DNA from: Chryseobacterium sp. CH25
GTDB lineage: Bacteria > Bacteroidota > Bacteroidia > Flavobacteriales > Weeksellaceae
Length of the DNA stretch: 64,000 bases
Direction of reading: 5' to 3'
Assembly: GCF_004119455.1 (NCBI RefSeq)
Contig: NZ_NRQT01000001.1
Coordinates: 1,054,001 to 1,118,000, forward strand
Under the pieces are notes generated by a model, which saw nothing but the letters and a program-made list of their open reading frames with translations, did no database searches and had not been told where the DNA came from. Position numbers and translations under genes: made by a program. Shown piece by piece: positions 1-8,895 of this stretch. How positions within the stretch are numbered: position 1 is the stretch's first letter; every line of letters begins with the position of its first letter.

Positions 1-99
1 GAGTTCCATTACCCTACGGAAAGCCTTATCGCTTGCCTGGTATGGTGTGCTATTTTTATATTCGGATCGTATTGGATTTTGAGAAAAAGGGATTGGTAG
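1..99 (+). CDS. C-terminal end of a probable ABC-2-type permease (partial)
   Basis: The frame is open from the window edge and stops with TAG at 97-99. The 32 visible residues form one hydrophobic helix (SLIACLVWCAIFIFGSYWIL) followed by a basic tail RKRDW. A last helix ending in a Lys/Arg-Asp-aromatic tail is common at the C-terminus of ABC-2 exporter permeases. The fragment is too short to prove the family. It would be the upstream member of the operon that carries the next three frames. Confidence 0.4.
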   Translation, partial: EFHYPTESLIACLVWCAIFIFGSYWILRKRDW

Positions 100-210
100 A
101 TGGCAATATTTAGAATTAAAATATTTAAATTATTTTTTAAGTGGTTCGTATTCGGATCACTTTTTTTTGGCTTAAAATTTTCATTCGGTATTCTCAAAAA
201 TGAACCATGA
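100..210 (+). CDS. possible 36-residue basic membrane peptide
   Basis: An ATG directly abuts the TAG of the preceding frame and is open for 36 codons, ending at 208-210 inside the first codons of the next gene. The product is rich in Phe, Leu and Lys with one potential transmembrane stretch (residues 16-31). The tight coupling on both sides is compatible with a real small gene. It could equally be a chance frame in AT-rich DNA between two genes. I recognise no family. Confidence 0.25.
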   Translation: MAIFRIKIFKLFFKWFVFGSLFFGLKFSFGILKNEP

Positions 211-844
211 AAAAATACACTACGTACCTGGATTAATCAGTGCTATATTAATTCCTCTCCTATTCTGGTATTACGGAAATCAAAGGGTTCACCCTCAATA
301 TACAGTGATGGATCTGGGAATACCTAGTAAAATCAGACCCGAAAATACTTTCCAAAATACTTTCGAACCTTATAGAAATTGGAATTACAAGAAAATTGTA
401 GTTAAACCTAATACAGCTATTCAAAACCAAAAAATTTATATTTCTGAACTTAAAGAATTGCAGGCAAGAAATGAGAAAGAATCAGGCATTGAATTTATAA
501 TCAATGATGATAATAGTTATCAGGATTTCATTGCCCTTATTGACGCTATGATCCTTTCCAAACAGGATATGTATGGCGTTGATATAGAAAAAACAGGCCA
601 TTTTTTTGCTGTTCATGAATACAAAGATCCTAATACAATAGAAAACGTTCATTACTCCTCTTGTGGAACTGGGTTGTATATGGATAATTATAAAGAAGAA
701 ACTCAGTACAAAGGCTTTGATCAATTAAAATCTTTCGCAGAACTTCCCAAGCAGTCTTTTTATATGATTTTTGGTTTTCTTTTATTTATAAATATTTCTA
801 TGTTGAGTATTAAAGAAAATTTTCAATTTAATAGAAAAGGATGA
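200..844 (+). CDS. hypothetical membrane-anchored protein, first of two tandem paralogues
   Basis: The protein has 214 residues. An N-terminal helix (about residues 8-25, in PGLISAILIPLLFWYYGNQ) and a C-terminal helix (about 187-205) flank a soluble middle domain, which probably faces the periplasm. It is clearly paralogous to the next gene: shared blocks include PGLISA, the D-GIP motif, ARNEKESGIEFI versus KRNERNTGIEFI, and D-EKTG. Its TGA overlaps the next ATG (ATGA), so the two are translationally coupled. The position behind a probable ABC permease suggests an accessory role in that transporter, but this is inference. Function unknown. Confidence 0.7.
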   Translation: MNHEKIHYVPGLISAILIPLLFWYYGNQRVHPQYTVMDLGIPSKIRPENTFQNTFEPYRNWNYKKIVVKPNTAIQNQKIYISELKELQARNEKESGIEFIINDDNSYQDFIALIDAMILSKQDMYGVDIEKTGHFFAVHEYKDPNTIENVHYSSCGTGLYMDNYKEETQYKGFDQLKSFAELPKQSFYMIFGFLLFINISMLSIKENFQFNRKG

Positions 845-1506
845 GCATGAAAAAGATATATTACTTCCCAGGTCTTATCAGTGCTTTGGTGATTCCTGTT
901 CTATTTTGGCATTTTGGAAACCGAAAAATTGAAGAAATCACCACTTCAGTGATTGATATTGGAATTCCTGCCAAATCAATGAAAGACAAAAGCAATTATA
1001 ATGATCATCTCGAATCTATAAGAAATTTTAATCTAAAAAAAATAGAGGTTCCGGCTGGTAAAGGAAAAGAAAATTCGGCTTTATATGTTTCAGAAGTAAA
1101 AGCATTGCAAAAAAGAAATGAAAGAAATACCGGCATTGAATTTATTCTAGGAAAAGAAAACACCTATGGAGATCTTGTTTCTCTTCTTAATGATATGGCT
1201 ATTTCAAAACATGAGGAATATGCTTTGGATATGGAGAAAACAGGAAATTTTCTTGTTCCTTTTACTTATTTAGATCCTTTAGCAGAACCTTGTTTGCTTT
1301 GTGGTGATCGTGTAGAAGTAATAGACCACGGTTCAATTGTAGATGAGCTTATACCCGAACCTAATATTTTTGATAAGATTCAATACTTTCTGACTCATCT
1401 GACTAAGGAGGCTTATTTTCTGATATTGGGATTTCTTATCCTCTCTTACTTTTCAATATTAAGTTTTAAAGAAAGATATCAACTCTTCAGATACACATTA
1501 AAATAA
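841..1506 (+). CDS. hypothetical membrane-anchored protein, second tandem paralogue
   Basis: The protein has 221 residues and the same plan as its upstream paralogue: an N-terminal helix in PGLISALVIPVLFWHFGN, a soluble domain, and a C-terminal helix near residues 193-210 followed by a basic tail. It differs by an insert with a Cys-x-x-Cys (PCLLCG, about residues 144-149). The upstream copy has only a single Cys (SSCG) there. Translation could begin at 841 or at the Met two codons later. A hairpin terminator follows immediately, so it ends the operon. Function unknown. Confidence 0.7.
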   Translation: MSMKKIYYFPGLISALVIPVLFWHFGNRKIEEITTSVIDIGIPAKSMKDKSNYNDHLESIRNFNLKKIEVPAGKGKENSALYVSEVKALQKRNERNTGIEFILGKENTYGDLVSLLNDMAISKHEEYALDMEKTGNFLVPFTYLDPLAEPCLLCGDRVEVIDHGSIVDELIPEPNIFDKIQYFLTHLTKEAYFLILGFLILSYFSILSFKERYQLFRYTLK

Positions 1507-1507
1507 A

Positions 1508-1534
1508 AGGCTGCCACATGGCAGCCTCTTTCTT
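1508..1534. terminator. bidirectional terminator hairpin
   Basis: The stem AGGCTGCC/GGCAGCCT with loop ACAT sits between convergent genes. T-rich DNA follows on the plus strand, and an AT-rich run ending in TTTTATTTT follows on the minus strand. Confidence 0.75.
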
Positions 1535-1539
1535 TCAAT

Positions 1540-2658
1540 TTACTTTTTATCTAACAACGGAAGATATTTTCCGTATCCTTTGCTTTCCATTTCCGCTTTT
1601 GGAATAAACTTCAGGGAAGCACTGTTGATACAGTAACGAAGTCCTCCTTTATCCTGTGGTCCGTCTGTAAAAACATGTCCTAAATGGGCATCACCAGTTT
1701 TACTTCTTACTTCTACCCTTGTCATTCCGTGGGTGCGATCCATTTTCTCATCAATCAGACCTTTGGTAATGGGTTTTGAAAAGCTTGGCCATCCACAGCC
1801 TGATTCAAATTTATCTGTTGAGACAAACAAAGGTTCTCCTGTTGTAATGTCTACATAGATTCCTTCACGGGTTTCATTCCAGTATTCATTTTGGAAAGGT
1901 CTTTCCGTTCCGTTTTCCTGAGTTACATTGTATTGTTCTGCCGTTAGCTTTTGCTTTAAAGCCTTTTTATCCTGCTTTTGGTAAGTAGTTGCCTTAGGAA
2001 GTGGGTTGGCTTTTTTTGCCATTTCAAAAAGTCCCGGTTCAATGTGACAGTATCCTCCCGGATTTTTATCCAGATAATCCTGGTGATAGTCTTCAGCCTT
2101 GTAGAATTTTTTTAAAGGAACAGTTTCTACCACTACAGGCTTGCTATATCCTTTTGCCAGCTTCTGAACTTCATTTCTTACAACGGTTTCATCAGCATTA
2201 TCTGTGTAATAAATCCCTGTTCTGTATTGATCACCCCTGTCATTTCCCTGTTGGTTAAGACTTGTAGGATCTATCGTTTTAAAATAAAGATCAATCAATA
2301 ATTTCAAATCCACCTGTTCAGGATCATATTTTACTTTCACTGTTTCTGCAAAACCTGTTGTGTGGCTTACCACTTCTTCATAGGTAGGATTTTGAGTTTT
2401 CCCGTTGGCATAGCCCACTTCTGTTCCTACAACGCCACGAATTTGTTGAAAGAAATGCTCTGTTCCCCAAAAACATCCGCCCGCAAAATAAATTTCCCTT
2501 ACGTTTCTATTATCCATAATTTCCTGTTTTTCTTCTTTTACGTTTGTTTCGACGGGCTTATTCTTTTTAAAAAGCCCACTCTCTGTAGCAAAAACTGCGA
2601 TACCCAGAATAATCCCGAGTACAATTAATATATTTTTCATATTTAGCTTTTTATTCAT
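1540..2658 (-). CDS. msrAB: MsrA-MsrB fusion, membrane-anchored methionine sulfoxide reductase
   Basis: The enzyme repairs both stereoisomers of methionine sulfoxide. An N-terminal hydrophobic segment serves as signal or anchor and places it in the envelope. The MsrA domain has GGCFWG with the catalytic Cys near residue 62. The MsrB domain has CGWPSF, HLGHVF and RYCINS with the catalytic Cys near 343. The two zinc-binding CxxC pairs of many MsrB proteins are missing ([13 protein letters not shown] has none), so this is the zinc-free form. I chose the ATG at 2658 because it overlaps the stop of the upstream gene (TAATG); a Met at 2640 is the alternative. It is last in the sigma/anti-sigma/DUF417 operon. 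Confidence 0.9.
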   Translation of the reverse strand: MNKKLNMKNILIVLGIILGIAVFATESGLFKKNKPVETNVKEEKQEIMDNRNVREIYFAGGCFWGTEHFFQQIRGVVGTEVGYANGKTQNPTYEEVVSHTTGFAETVKVKYDPEQVDLKLLIDLYFKTIDPTSLNQQGNDRGDQYRTGIYYTDNADETVVRNEVQKLAKGYSKPVVVETVPLKKFYKAEDYHQDYLDKNPGGYCHIEPGLFEMAKKANPLPKATTYQKQDKKALKQKLTAEQYNVTQENGTERPFQNEYWNETREGIYVDITTGEPLFVSTDKFESGCGWPSFSKPITKGLIDEKMDRTHGMTRVEVRSKTGDAHLGHVFTDGPQDKGGLRYCINSASLKFIPKAEMESKGYGKYLPLLDKK

Positions 2659-3146
2659 TATTTCTTGGTTTGTAAAATCATTAATCCAAATCCTAAAAGC
2701 ATTAAATCCTTTAAAATAAAGAAGTCTGTTACTGGTACACCGTCTACCACTTTCCACATTCCCGGAGTCGTAAACAGATAGCTTAATGTCACCAGAAAAG
2801 TCACTATCATTCCTATTCCGGCGTATCTTTTCAATACAGCAAATTTCGCACTAAATATCAACAGTAAAGCAATGATAATTTCTATCACTCCGATAAGGTT
2901 TGACACTGTCTGAACACTCATTACTTTATATACGAAAAAGGTTAAGAAATGGTTTTCTACCAAAGGTTTTATTGCTGAAGCTTCAGTGGGAGTGAATTTG
3001 AAGATTCCAATCCAAAGTAAGATGAGTGCCGCGCCGAAAAGAGAAATATAATACCCCAGAGTATACGCTGACTGATTTTTGCCTGATGTTTGTCCTGTTC
3101 CTGTCATTTTTTTAGATTTTGAATGAATACTTTTATTGTTTTTCAA
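2658..3146 (-). CDS. DUF417 (YkgB/RclC-like) inner-membrane protein
   Basis: This is a four-helix membrane protein of about 162 residues. The C-terminal block [19 protein letters not shown] is typical of DUF417. The family includes E. coli RclC, which is needed for reactive-chlorine resistance. The first 30 residues are polar and basic, so translation may instead start at the Met at 3107. It lies between the anti-sigma gene and msrAB and overlaps msrAB by one base. This supports a role in tolerance of HOCl or similar oxidants, although the biochemical function of the family is not known to me. Confidence 0.8.
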   Translation of the reverse strand: MKNNKSIHSKSKKMTGTGQTSGKNQSAYTLGYYISLFGAALILLWIGIFKFTPTEASAIKPLVENHFLTFFVYKVMSVQTVSNLIGVIEIIIALLLIFSAKFAVLKRYAGIGMIVTFLVTLSYLFTTPGMWKVVDGVPVTDFFILKDLMLLGFGLMILQTKK

Positions 3147-3188
3147 AAGTATAGTCGGAACAGTTTCAAAATCCTGACAAAATTTTTC

Positions 3189-3458
3189 TTAGAAATTTAA
3201 TTTATCTATCATTTTATTTTTAAAATCCTGAATTTCAGATTCATTAATCTCAACATCCTTTTCTGTAATGGTCTTTTTAAAGATCTTATCCAGCATGGCT
3301 AATTTTTCATTGTACATCCTGCAAAACTTACAGATCATCAGATGCATGCTGAGTTTTCTATTTTCTTTAGCTGAAATAGATTGGGCGTTGCGTTTTTCCA
3401 TTAATAAAGTAGCTTCACTGCATGGTAAAAACAATATATGTAGGATTCTTCTTATCAT
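3189..3458 (-). CDS. zinc-type (ZAS-like) anti-sigma factor
   Basis: This 89-residue soluble protein begins 2 bases after the stop of the ECF sigma gene. It has a CSEAT block near the N-terminus and an H-x3-C-x2-C motif (HLMICKFC) near residues 40-47, as in ZAS-type anti-sigma factors such as RsrA and ChrR, some of which release sigma on thiol oxidation. There is no transmembrane helix, so sensing would be cytoplasmic. The redox role is inferred from the motif and from the downstream msrAB. Confidence 0.75.
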   Translation of the reverse strand: MIRRILHILFLPCSEATLLMEKRNAQSISAKENRKLSMHLMICKFCRMYNEKLAMLDKIFKKTITEKDVEINESEIQDFKNKMIDKLNF

Positions 3459-3460
3459 CT

Positions 3461-4012
3461 CTATACTTTTGAAAACCAGTTAAACTCCAGACATTCTCTC
3501 AATTGCATCCGGCTTCTTTGAAGGATCTTCCAAAGGTTAGTCGTAGAAACATTCAATTCCTGACTCACATCAGGTGCTTTTTTTTCTTCGATATAATACA
3601 TTTTCAGTAAAATTTTCCATCTGGCAGGCAATTCTTCAATACATTCTTCCAGGGTTTTATTAAAATCAGAATTATCCAGAAGTTCAGCTTCCGTTGAAAC
3701 ATTCCAGTCATTTAGAACATCACTATTCTTCCATGAGCCTGTTTCATCAAAAAAGTGATCCAGTTTTACATTGGGTTCTGATTTATATTTTTTCCGATAA
3801 AAGTCCGCCACTTTTCTCTGAAGAATAGACATCAGCCAGGTTAATGGCTGACTTTTTCCTTCAAAAGAATCATAATTGGAAAAGGCTGCAATAAAAACAT
3901 CCTGAACTACATCCTGAGCATCTTCTTTATTGGAAAGCATGTACAGAGCCTTCTTCAGAAGCGGTCCCGAATATTGATCTATCCAGCTTTTCAGCTCTTC
4001 ATCTTTAGTCAT
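3461..4012 (-). CDS. ECF-family RNA polymerase sigma factor
   Basis: The protein has 183 residues and only sigma-2 and sigma-4 regions. Region 2 (about 20-75) contains ALYMLSNKEDAQDVVQDVF and LTWLMSILQRKVADFYRKK. Region 4 (about 120-175) contains a helix-turn-helix (APDVSQELNVSTTNLWKIL). It is the first gene of the operon and very probably autoregulates it. The next gene encodes its likely anti-sigma partner. Confidence 0.9.
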   Translation of the reverse strand: MTKDEELKSWIDQYSGPLLKKALYMLSNKEDAQDVVQDVFIAAFSNYDSFEGKSQPLTWLMSILQRKVADFYRKKYKSEPNVKLDHFFDETGSWKNSDVLNDWNVSTEAELLDNSDFNKTLEECIEELPARWKILLKMYYIEEKKAPDVSQELNVSTTNLWKILQRSRMQLRECLEFNWFSKV

Positions 4013-4023
4013 TTACTTTAATT

Positions 4024-4074
4024 CAAATTTAATAGAAAAGGATTAGCACATCTTTACGGTTGTCAGCAAATATA
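4024..4074 (-). promoter_or_regulatory. candidate promoter region of the sigma-factor operon
   Basis: Two matches to the Bacteroidota -7 element TAnnTTTG lie upstream of the sigma gene on the minus strand: TAAATTTG (complement of 4024-4031) and TATATTTG (complement of 4067-4074). No convincing -33 box was found for either. One of them could be the housekeeping promoter and the ECF-dependent one may lie between them. Confidence 0.35.
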
Positions 4075-4101
4075 ATGCAACAATAAAAAAAAGGGTATAA
4101 A

Positions 4102-4341
4102 TTATTGTAAAGAATAATGCCCAGTATCCAATATCTTTTTTTCAAGCTTTAAACTCCAAATGGAGAAAATCCAATTGATAATAAGAACAGGAATCATAAG
4201 ATAAATACAGAAATTCATCAATACAGATATTGCAGAATCAGGAATAGATTCTTTAAAAAAACATACTAGAAAAAACAAAATAGGATACGCAATTGTAATT
4301 CCAATTACCCATTGAGCTAATATTTGTGCTTTTGTTTTCAA
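4102..4341 (-). CDS. small two-helix membrane protein, hypothetical
   Basis: The protein has 79 residues with two strong hydrophobic helices (about 10-30 and 40-62) and a charged C-terminus. It lies upstream of the sigma-factor operon on the same strand, with about 90 bases between. No family recognised. The composition looks like a genuine membrane protein rather than a shadow frame, because nothing is coded opposite it. Confidence 0.5.
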   Translation of the reverse strand: MKTKAQILAQWVIGITIAYPILFFLVCFFKESIPDSAISVLMNFCIYLMIPVLIINWIFSIWSLKLEKKILDTGHYSLQ

Positions 4342-4512
4342 TTGATCTCAAATATTTCCAGAAAGGTAAATAAAATTTTCAAATCCTGTATTTTCATTAT
4401 GAGATTCCTTTGTTACTCTGATCTTTGCAAAGACTTTTACAATATTACATACTTTACGTTTTTGCACCATTCAAAACATAGCATAAAATTATTACAAATC
4501 GCTTAAAAATCT

Positions 4513-4520
4513 TAAATTTG
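4513..4520 (+). promoter_or_regulatory. -7 element of the alaS promoter
   Basis: TAAATTTG matches the Bacteroidota consensus TAnnTTTG and lies 42 bases before the alaS ATG. The -33 box is not clear. Confidence 0.45.
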
Positions 4521-4562
4521 CATCTTATCAAAATTTGATATTAAAAAAGCAAAAGCAATACT

Positions 4563-7166
4563 ATGACATCACAAGAGATACGTCAAAAATTTTTAGACTA
4601 TTTTAAAAGTAAGGAGCACTTAATCGTTCCTTCAGCTCCTATTGTGCTGAAAGACGACCCTACCCTTATGTTTTCCAACTCAGGAATGACGCAGTTCAAG
4701 GATTTTTTCCTTGGCTACAAAACCCCTACGGCCCCAAGAATTGCCGATACACAAAAGTGTTTAAGAGTTTCAGGAAAGCACAATGATTTGGATGATGTAG
4801 GTAGAGATACTTACCACCACACCATGTTTGAAATGTTGGGGAACTGGTCTTTCGGGGATTACTTCAAAAAGGAGGCTATTGCTTTTGCCTGGGAATTACT
4901 GACTGAAGTATACGGAATACCAAAGGAAAATTTATATGTAACGATTTTCGAAGGAGACGCATCTGAAAACCTAAACAGAGACCAGGATGCTTATGATTTC
5001 TGGAAATCTCACATTGCAGAGGATAGAATCATCAACGGAAATAAGAAGGATAACTTCTGGGAAATGGGTGCAAGTGGACCTTGTGGACCTTGTTCAGAAA
5101 TCCATATCGATTTAAGAACTCCGGAAGAAAAAGCTAAAGTTTCCGGTTTGGAATTGGTGAACAACGATCACCCTCAAGTGGTGGAAGTTTGGAACCTGGT
5201 TTTCATGGAATTTAACAGAAAAGCAGATGGTTCTCTGGAAAAATTACCTGCTCAGCATGTAGATACAGGAATGGGCTTTGAACGTCTTTGTATGGCGCTT
5301 CAGGGAAAATCTTCCAACTATGATACTGATGTTTTCACTCCGCTGATTGCGAAGGTTGAAGAACTTTCAGGAAAAAAATATACCGGAATTTTAGAGGATG
5401 AAAAAGACATTGCAATCCGTGTAGTTGTCGATCACATCAGAGCGGTTTCTTTTGCAATTGCAGACGGACAATTACCTTCAAACGGAGGGGCTGGTTATGT
5501 TATCAGAAGAATTTTGAGAAGAGGAATTTCTTATTCTTATCGATTCTTAGATATGAAAGAACCTTTCCTTTACAAATTGGTTGCTGTTCTTCAGGAACAA
5601 ATGGGCGCATTCTTCCCTGAGCTGAAAAAGCAAGGAACTTTGGTAACAGAAGTTATCAAAAGTGAAGAAGATTCATTCTTAAAAACTATTGAAAACGGTC
5701 TGATCAGAGTTGATAAATTAATTCAACAGACAATCACTGATAACTTGAAAGTATTACCAAGCGAAGAGGTTTTTGAATTGTATGATACATATGGTTTCCC
5801 TGATGACTTAACTAGAATTATCGCTGAGGAAAAAGGATTGACGATTGATGAAGAAGGATTCAAAGCTGAAATGGAAAAGCAAAAGCTTCGTTCAAAAGCG
5901 GATTCTGCTCAAAAAGTATACGACTGGGTTATTGTAGAAGAAAAAGACGAAAATTTCGTAGGATATGACCAGATTGAATCTGAAACTTATATCACAAGAT
6001 ACAGAAAGGTAGAAAATAAAGACGGAGAATTTTACCAGGTGGTATTAAGCAACTCTCCATTCTACCCTGAAGGTGGTGGACAGGTTGGAGACAAGGGTGT
6101 TCTTGAAAACGCTGCAGAAAGCTTCGAAGTATTGGAAACTAAAAAAGAAAATGGTTTGATCATTTCTTTAATTAACGGCCTTCCAAAAGATGCAAGTGCT
6201 GTTTTCTATGCTAAAGTAAATGCTACTGACAGAAAGAACTCTCAGGCTAACCACTCTGTAACTCACCTTTTACACGAAGCTTTAAGAGATGTTCTTGGAA
6301 CTCACGTAGAGCAGAAAGGTTCTTACGTAGGCCCTGATTATCTGCGTTTCGACTTCTCTCACTTTAATAAAATGACTGAAGAAGAAATTGCTTTAATTGA
6401 AGAAAAAGTAAACCACAAGATCAAAGAAAGCATTGCATTACAGGAATTCAGAAGCATTCCGATTAAGGAAGCTTTGGAAAAAGGAGCAATGGCTTTATTT
6501 GGTGAAAAATATGGTGACAATGTGAGAATGATTCAATTCGGAAGCTCTAAGGAACTTTGTGGTGGAACTCACGTGAAAAACACCAGCGAAATCGGTCTTT
6601 TCAAAATTACTTCTGAAGGGTCTGCAGCTGCAGGGATCAGAAGAATTGAAGCTATTTCAGGAGATAAATCTGAAGAATATTTCAAGAATCTTGAACAACA
6701 GATTATTGAGCTTTCTCAATTGCTGAAGTCTAAAGATGTGGTAAGATCTATCGAGAAATTAATTGAGGAAAATGCTTCATTAAAAGCTGAGGTAGATGCC
6801 TTTAAAAAGGAAAAAGCAAAAGGAGAAATCGGTGACTGGAAGAATGCTTATGAGCAGAAAGGTAACAAACAGTTATTAGTAAAAAAGACTTCTCTGGATG
6901 CTGGTTCTGTTAAAGATATTGTATTCCAGTTGAAGAGAGAGATCCCAACTTCGGTAACGATCATTCTTTCTGATGCGGATGGTAAACCAATGATTACTGT
7001 TGGTGTTTCTGATGATCTGGCAGCAGATTATCAGGCAGGAGCTATTGTAAAGGATCTTGCTAAAGAAATCCAAGGTGGTGGTGGTGGAAATCCCGGTTTT
7101 GCTACAGCAGGTGGTAAAAACCTTGACGGATTAGAAAACGCTTATCAGAAAGCTTTGAATATTTAA
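4563..7166 (+). CDS. alaS: alanine--tRNA ligase
   Basis: This cytoplasmic enzyme charges tRNA-Ala and edits mischarged Ser and Gly. The full-length protein has 867 residues. The class II catalytic core is at the N-terminus (motif 2 near [21 protein letters not shown]). The editing domain has the zinc ligands HSVTH (about 564-568) and CGGTH (about 666-670). A C-terminal C-Ala domain ends in the glycine-rich stretch [18 protein letters not shown]. It has its own -7 box upstream and a strong hairpin downstream, so it is probably monocistronic. Confidence 0.98.
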   Translation: MTSQEIRQKFLDYFKSKEHLIVPSAPIVLKDDPTLMFSNSGMTQFKDFFLGYKTPTAPRIADTQKCLRVSGKHNDLDDVGRDTYHHTMFEMLGNWSFGDYFKKEAIAFAWELLTEVYGIPKENLYVTIFEGDASENLNRDQDAYDFWKSHIAEDRIINGNKKDNFWEMGASGPCGPCSEIHIDLRTPEEKAKVSGLELVNNDHPQVVEVWNLVFMEFNRKADGSLEKLPAQHVDTGMGFERLCMALQGKSSNYDTDVFTPLIAKVEELSGKKYTGILEDEKDIAIRVVVDHIRAVSFAIADGQLPSNGGAGYVIRRILRRGISYSYRFLDMKEPFLYKLVAVLQEQMGAFFPELKKQGTLVTEVIKSEEDSFLKTIENGLIRVDKLIQQTITDNLKVLPSEEVFELYDTYGFPDDLTRIIAEEKGLTIDEEGFKAEMEKQKLRSKADSAQKVYDWVIVEEKDENFVGYDQIESETYITRYRKVENKDGEFYQVVLSNSPFYPEGGGQVGDKGVLENAAESFEVLETKKENGLIISLINGLPKDASAVFYAKVNATDRKNSQANHSVTHLLHEALRDVLGTHVEQKGSYVGPDYLRFDFSHFNKMTEEEIALIEEKVNHKIKESIALQEFRSIPIKEALEKGAMALFGEKYGDNVRMIQFGSSKELCGGTHVKNTSEIGLFKITSEGSAAAGIRRIEAISGDKSEEYFKNLEQQIIELSQLLKSKDVVRSIEKLIEENASLKAEVDAFKKEKAKGEIGDWKNAYEQKGNKQLLVKKTSLDAGSVKDIVFQLKREIPTSVTIILSDADGKPMITVGVSDDLAADYQAGAIVKDLAKEIQGGGGGNPGFATAGGKNLDGLENAYQKALNI

Positions 7167-7186
7167 AAAAATATTTCAACATATTG

Positions 7187-7223
7187 AAAACTCCTGGATT
7201 GTACAATTCAGGAGTTTTTTATT
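7187..7223 (+). terminator. rho-independent terminator of alaS
   Basis: The stem AAAACTCCTG/CAGGAGTTTT is followed by a T run. Confidence 0.8.
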
Positions 7224-7355
7224 TATAAGCATTCTAATTATTGACTATTTCTTAACAAATCTTTACATAATCTTAAACTATTTGTTTTCTCCCCGTAAAG
7301 TCTAATTAACACTAAGCCTTTAGTTTTGTCATAATCGAAACTTAAAAAAATAATT

Positions 7356-8831
7356 ATGAAAATTAATAAAACTATTGGGGCTTTAGTCTTTGCTGCACTT
7401 GTTTTTCAAGGTTGTAACGATGACAATAACGGGAATGGCAACACTCCTAATGATAAAGTCAAAATTGAAAACTTTTCCAAAGAGCCCGCTTTTGTTTACG
7501 GGATGACTGGTTTTGAAAATTTAAATATTACGACGCTTATCTCCAGTTCTGATGTTCTTCCTGGTTCTCCTGATTTCGTTTTCGGAGGACAGCCGGATGG
7601 AATGGGAATCATGAAAGATCCTAAGTCTGACGGTTATCTGATGATTACCAATCATGAGATCAAGCAATCCGTATCAAGAGTATATCTGGATAAGACTTTC
7701 AGACCTGTAAAAGGAGAATATATTTTAAATGGAATTGGTGGGATGACAAGATTATGTTCTGCTACCTTGGCTACCCCTGAAACTCACGGTTTCAGTGCAT
7801 TCCTTACCGCAGGAGAATCGGGTGAAGAAAGTATGGTTCATGCTTTAGACCCTTTGTCACCAGCGTCTCAGGCATCCGATAAAACCAGAGTAAAACCGGC
7901 TTTAGGAAAAGCTTCTATGGAAAACGCAGTTCCACTTCCTAAGGATGTTTCTAATGGTAAATCATATATCTTAATTGGTGAAGACCAGTCCTACTCTTCT
8001 TCTCATCAGTCTGCAGGACAGCTGATCATGTATGTAGCAGACACTCAGGGAGACCTGAACAATGGTAAATTATATGCCCTGAAAAGAACCAATAACAACT
8101 ATACCGAAACGGATATGACGAAAGGAAGCAGCTATGACGTAGAGTTTGTGGAGATTCCTAACGCTAAAAACCTTACCGGTGCTCAGATCAATCAGAAAAA
8201 TATTGATAATAATGCCATCCGTTTTTCAAGAGTTGAAGATGTAGATTACAGAAAAGGAGCCGGAAAAGGAAGAGAGATCTATTTTACAGCTACCGGAGAA
8301 TCTTCTGATGGTCTAAATCCAAAACCGGGATTAACAATGTGGGGAAGAGTTTACAAACTTGTCCTTAATTCCAGCAATATGCTTACAGGAAAATTAGAAG
8401 TAGTGGCAGAAGGAGATTCTAATCCAGGCAATAACCTGATTAATCCTGATAATTTATGCGTAACTGAAAACTATGTTTACATCCAGGAAGACGGAGATTC
8501 ATATTACAAAGCTGCCAACCATGATTCTTATATCTGGCAACTGAATATTGCAACAAAGCAATATAAACCATGGCTGAATATGAGACATAACAGAGGTAAT
8601 GATGCATGGAATAAAGCCTATAACCAATCTGGTGATCTTCAGAAATACGGTTCATGGGAATATGGAGCAATGGTTGATATTTCTGACATCATCGGAGTTC
8701 CTAATACATTTACCATTAATATTCACTCTCACACATGGCAGTTGGATAAATTTATAAACCCTGACGGTTCCGGAGTCAACTTCAACAAAGAAGGTGGGCA
8801 AATTGTAATTATCAGAAACGTAGAAAAATAG
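7356..8831 (+). CDS. PhoX-like (DUF839-type) surface lipoprotein
   Basis: The protein has 491 residues. A lipoprotein signal (hydrophobic stretch ending FQGC, lipid Cys at residue 20) is followed by a polar Asp/Asn/Gly linker, as is usual for Bacteroidota outer-membrane lipoproteins. The body has blocks resembling PhoX-family beta-propellers (NHEIKQS, GGMTRLCSA, TAGESGEES, GEDQS). PhoX enzymes are calcium-iron phosphatases, but I cannot verify all metal ligands here, so catalysis is uncertain. A TAGTTTTG -7 box lies at 7321-7328. A di-haem peroxidase gene follows 64 bases later and probably shares the transcript. Confidence 0.55.
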   Translation: MKINKTIGALVFAALVFQGCNDDNNGNGNTPNDKVKIENFSKEPAFVYGMTGFENLNITTLISSSDVLPGSPDFVFGGQPDGMGIMKDPKSDGYLMITNHEIKQSVSRVYLDKTFRPVKGEYILNGIGGMTRLCSATLATPETHGFSAFLTAGESGEESMVHALDPLSPASQASDKTRVKPALGKASMENAVPLPKDVSNGKSYILIGEDQSYSSSHQSAGQLIMYVADTQGDLNNGKLYALKRTNNNYTETDMTKGSSYDVEFVEIPNAKNLTGAQINQKNIDNNAIRFSRVEDVDYRKGAGKGREIYFTATGESSDGLNPKPGLTMWGRVYKLVLNSSNMLTGKLEVVAEGDSNPGNNLINPDNLCVTENYVYIQEDGDSYYKAANHDSYIWQLNIATKQYKPWLNMRHNRGNDAWNKAYNQSGDLQKYGSWEYGAMVDISDIIGVPNTFTINIHSHTWQLDKFINPDGSGVNFNKEGGQIVIIRNVEK

Positions 8832-8895
8832 TTTTAATTACTCCATATCAATCAAAGTATCAACAGAAAATCTCTGTTGGTACTTTTTCATACTT

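Noticed and set aside
824..4047. The 18-mer AATTTAATAGAAAAGGAT at 824-841 and again near 4027-4044
   Set aside because: One copy encodes the end of a protein and the other is intergenic. In AT-rich DNA an 18-base match without flanking similarity is not convincing as a regulatory repeat.
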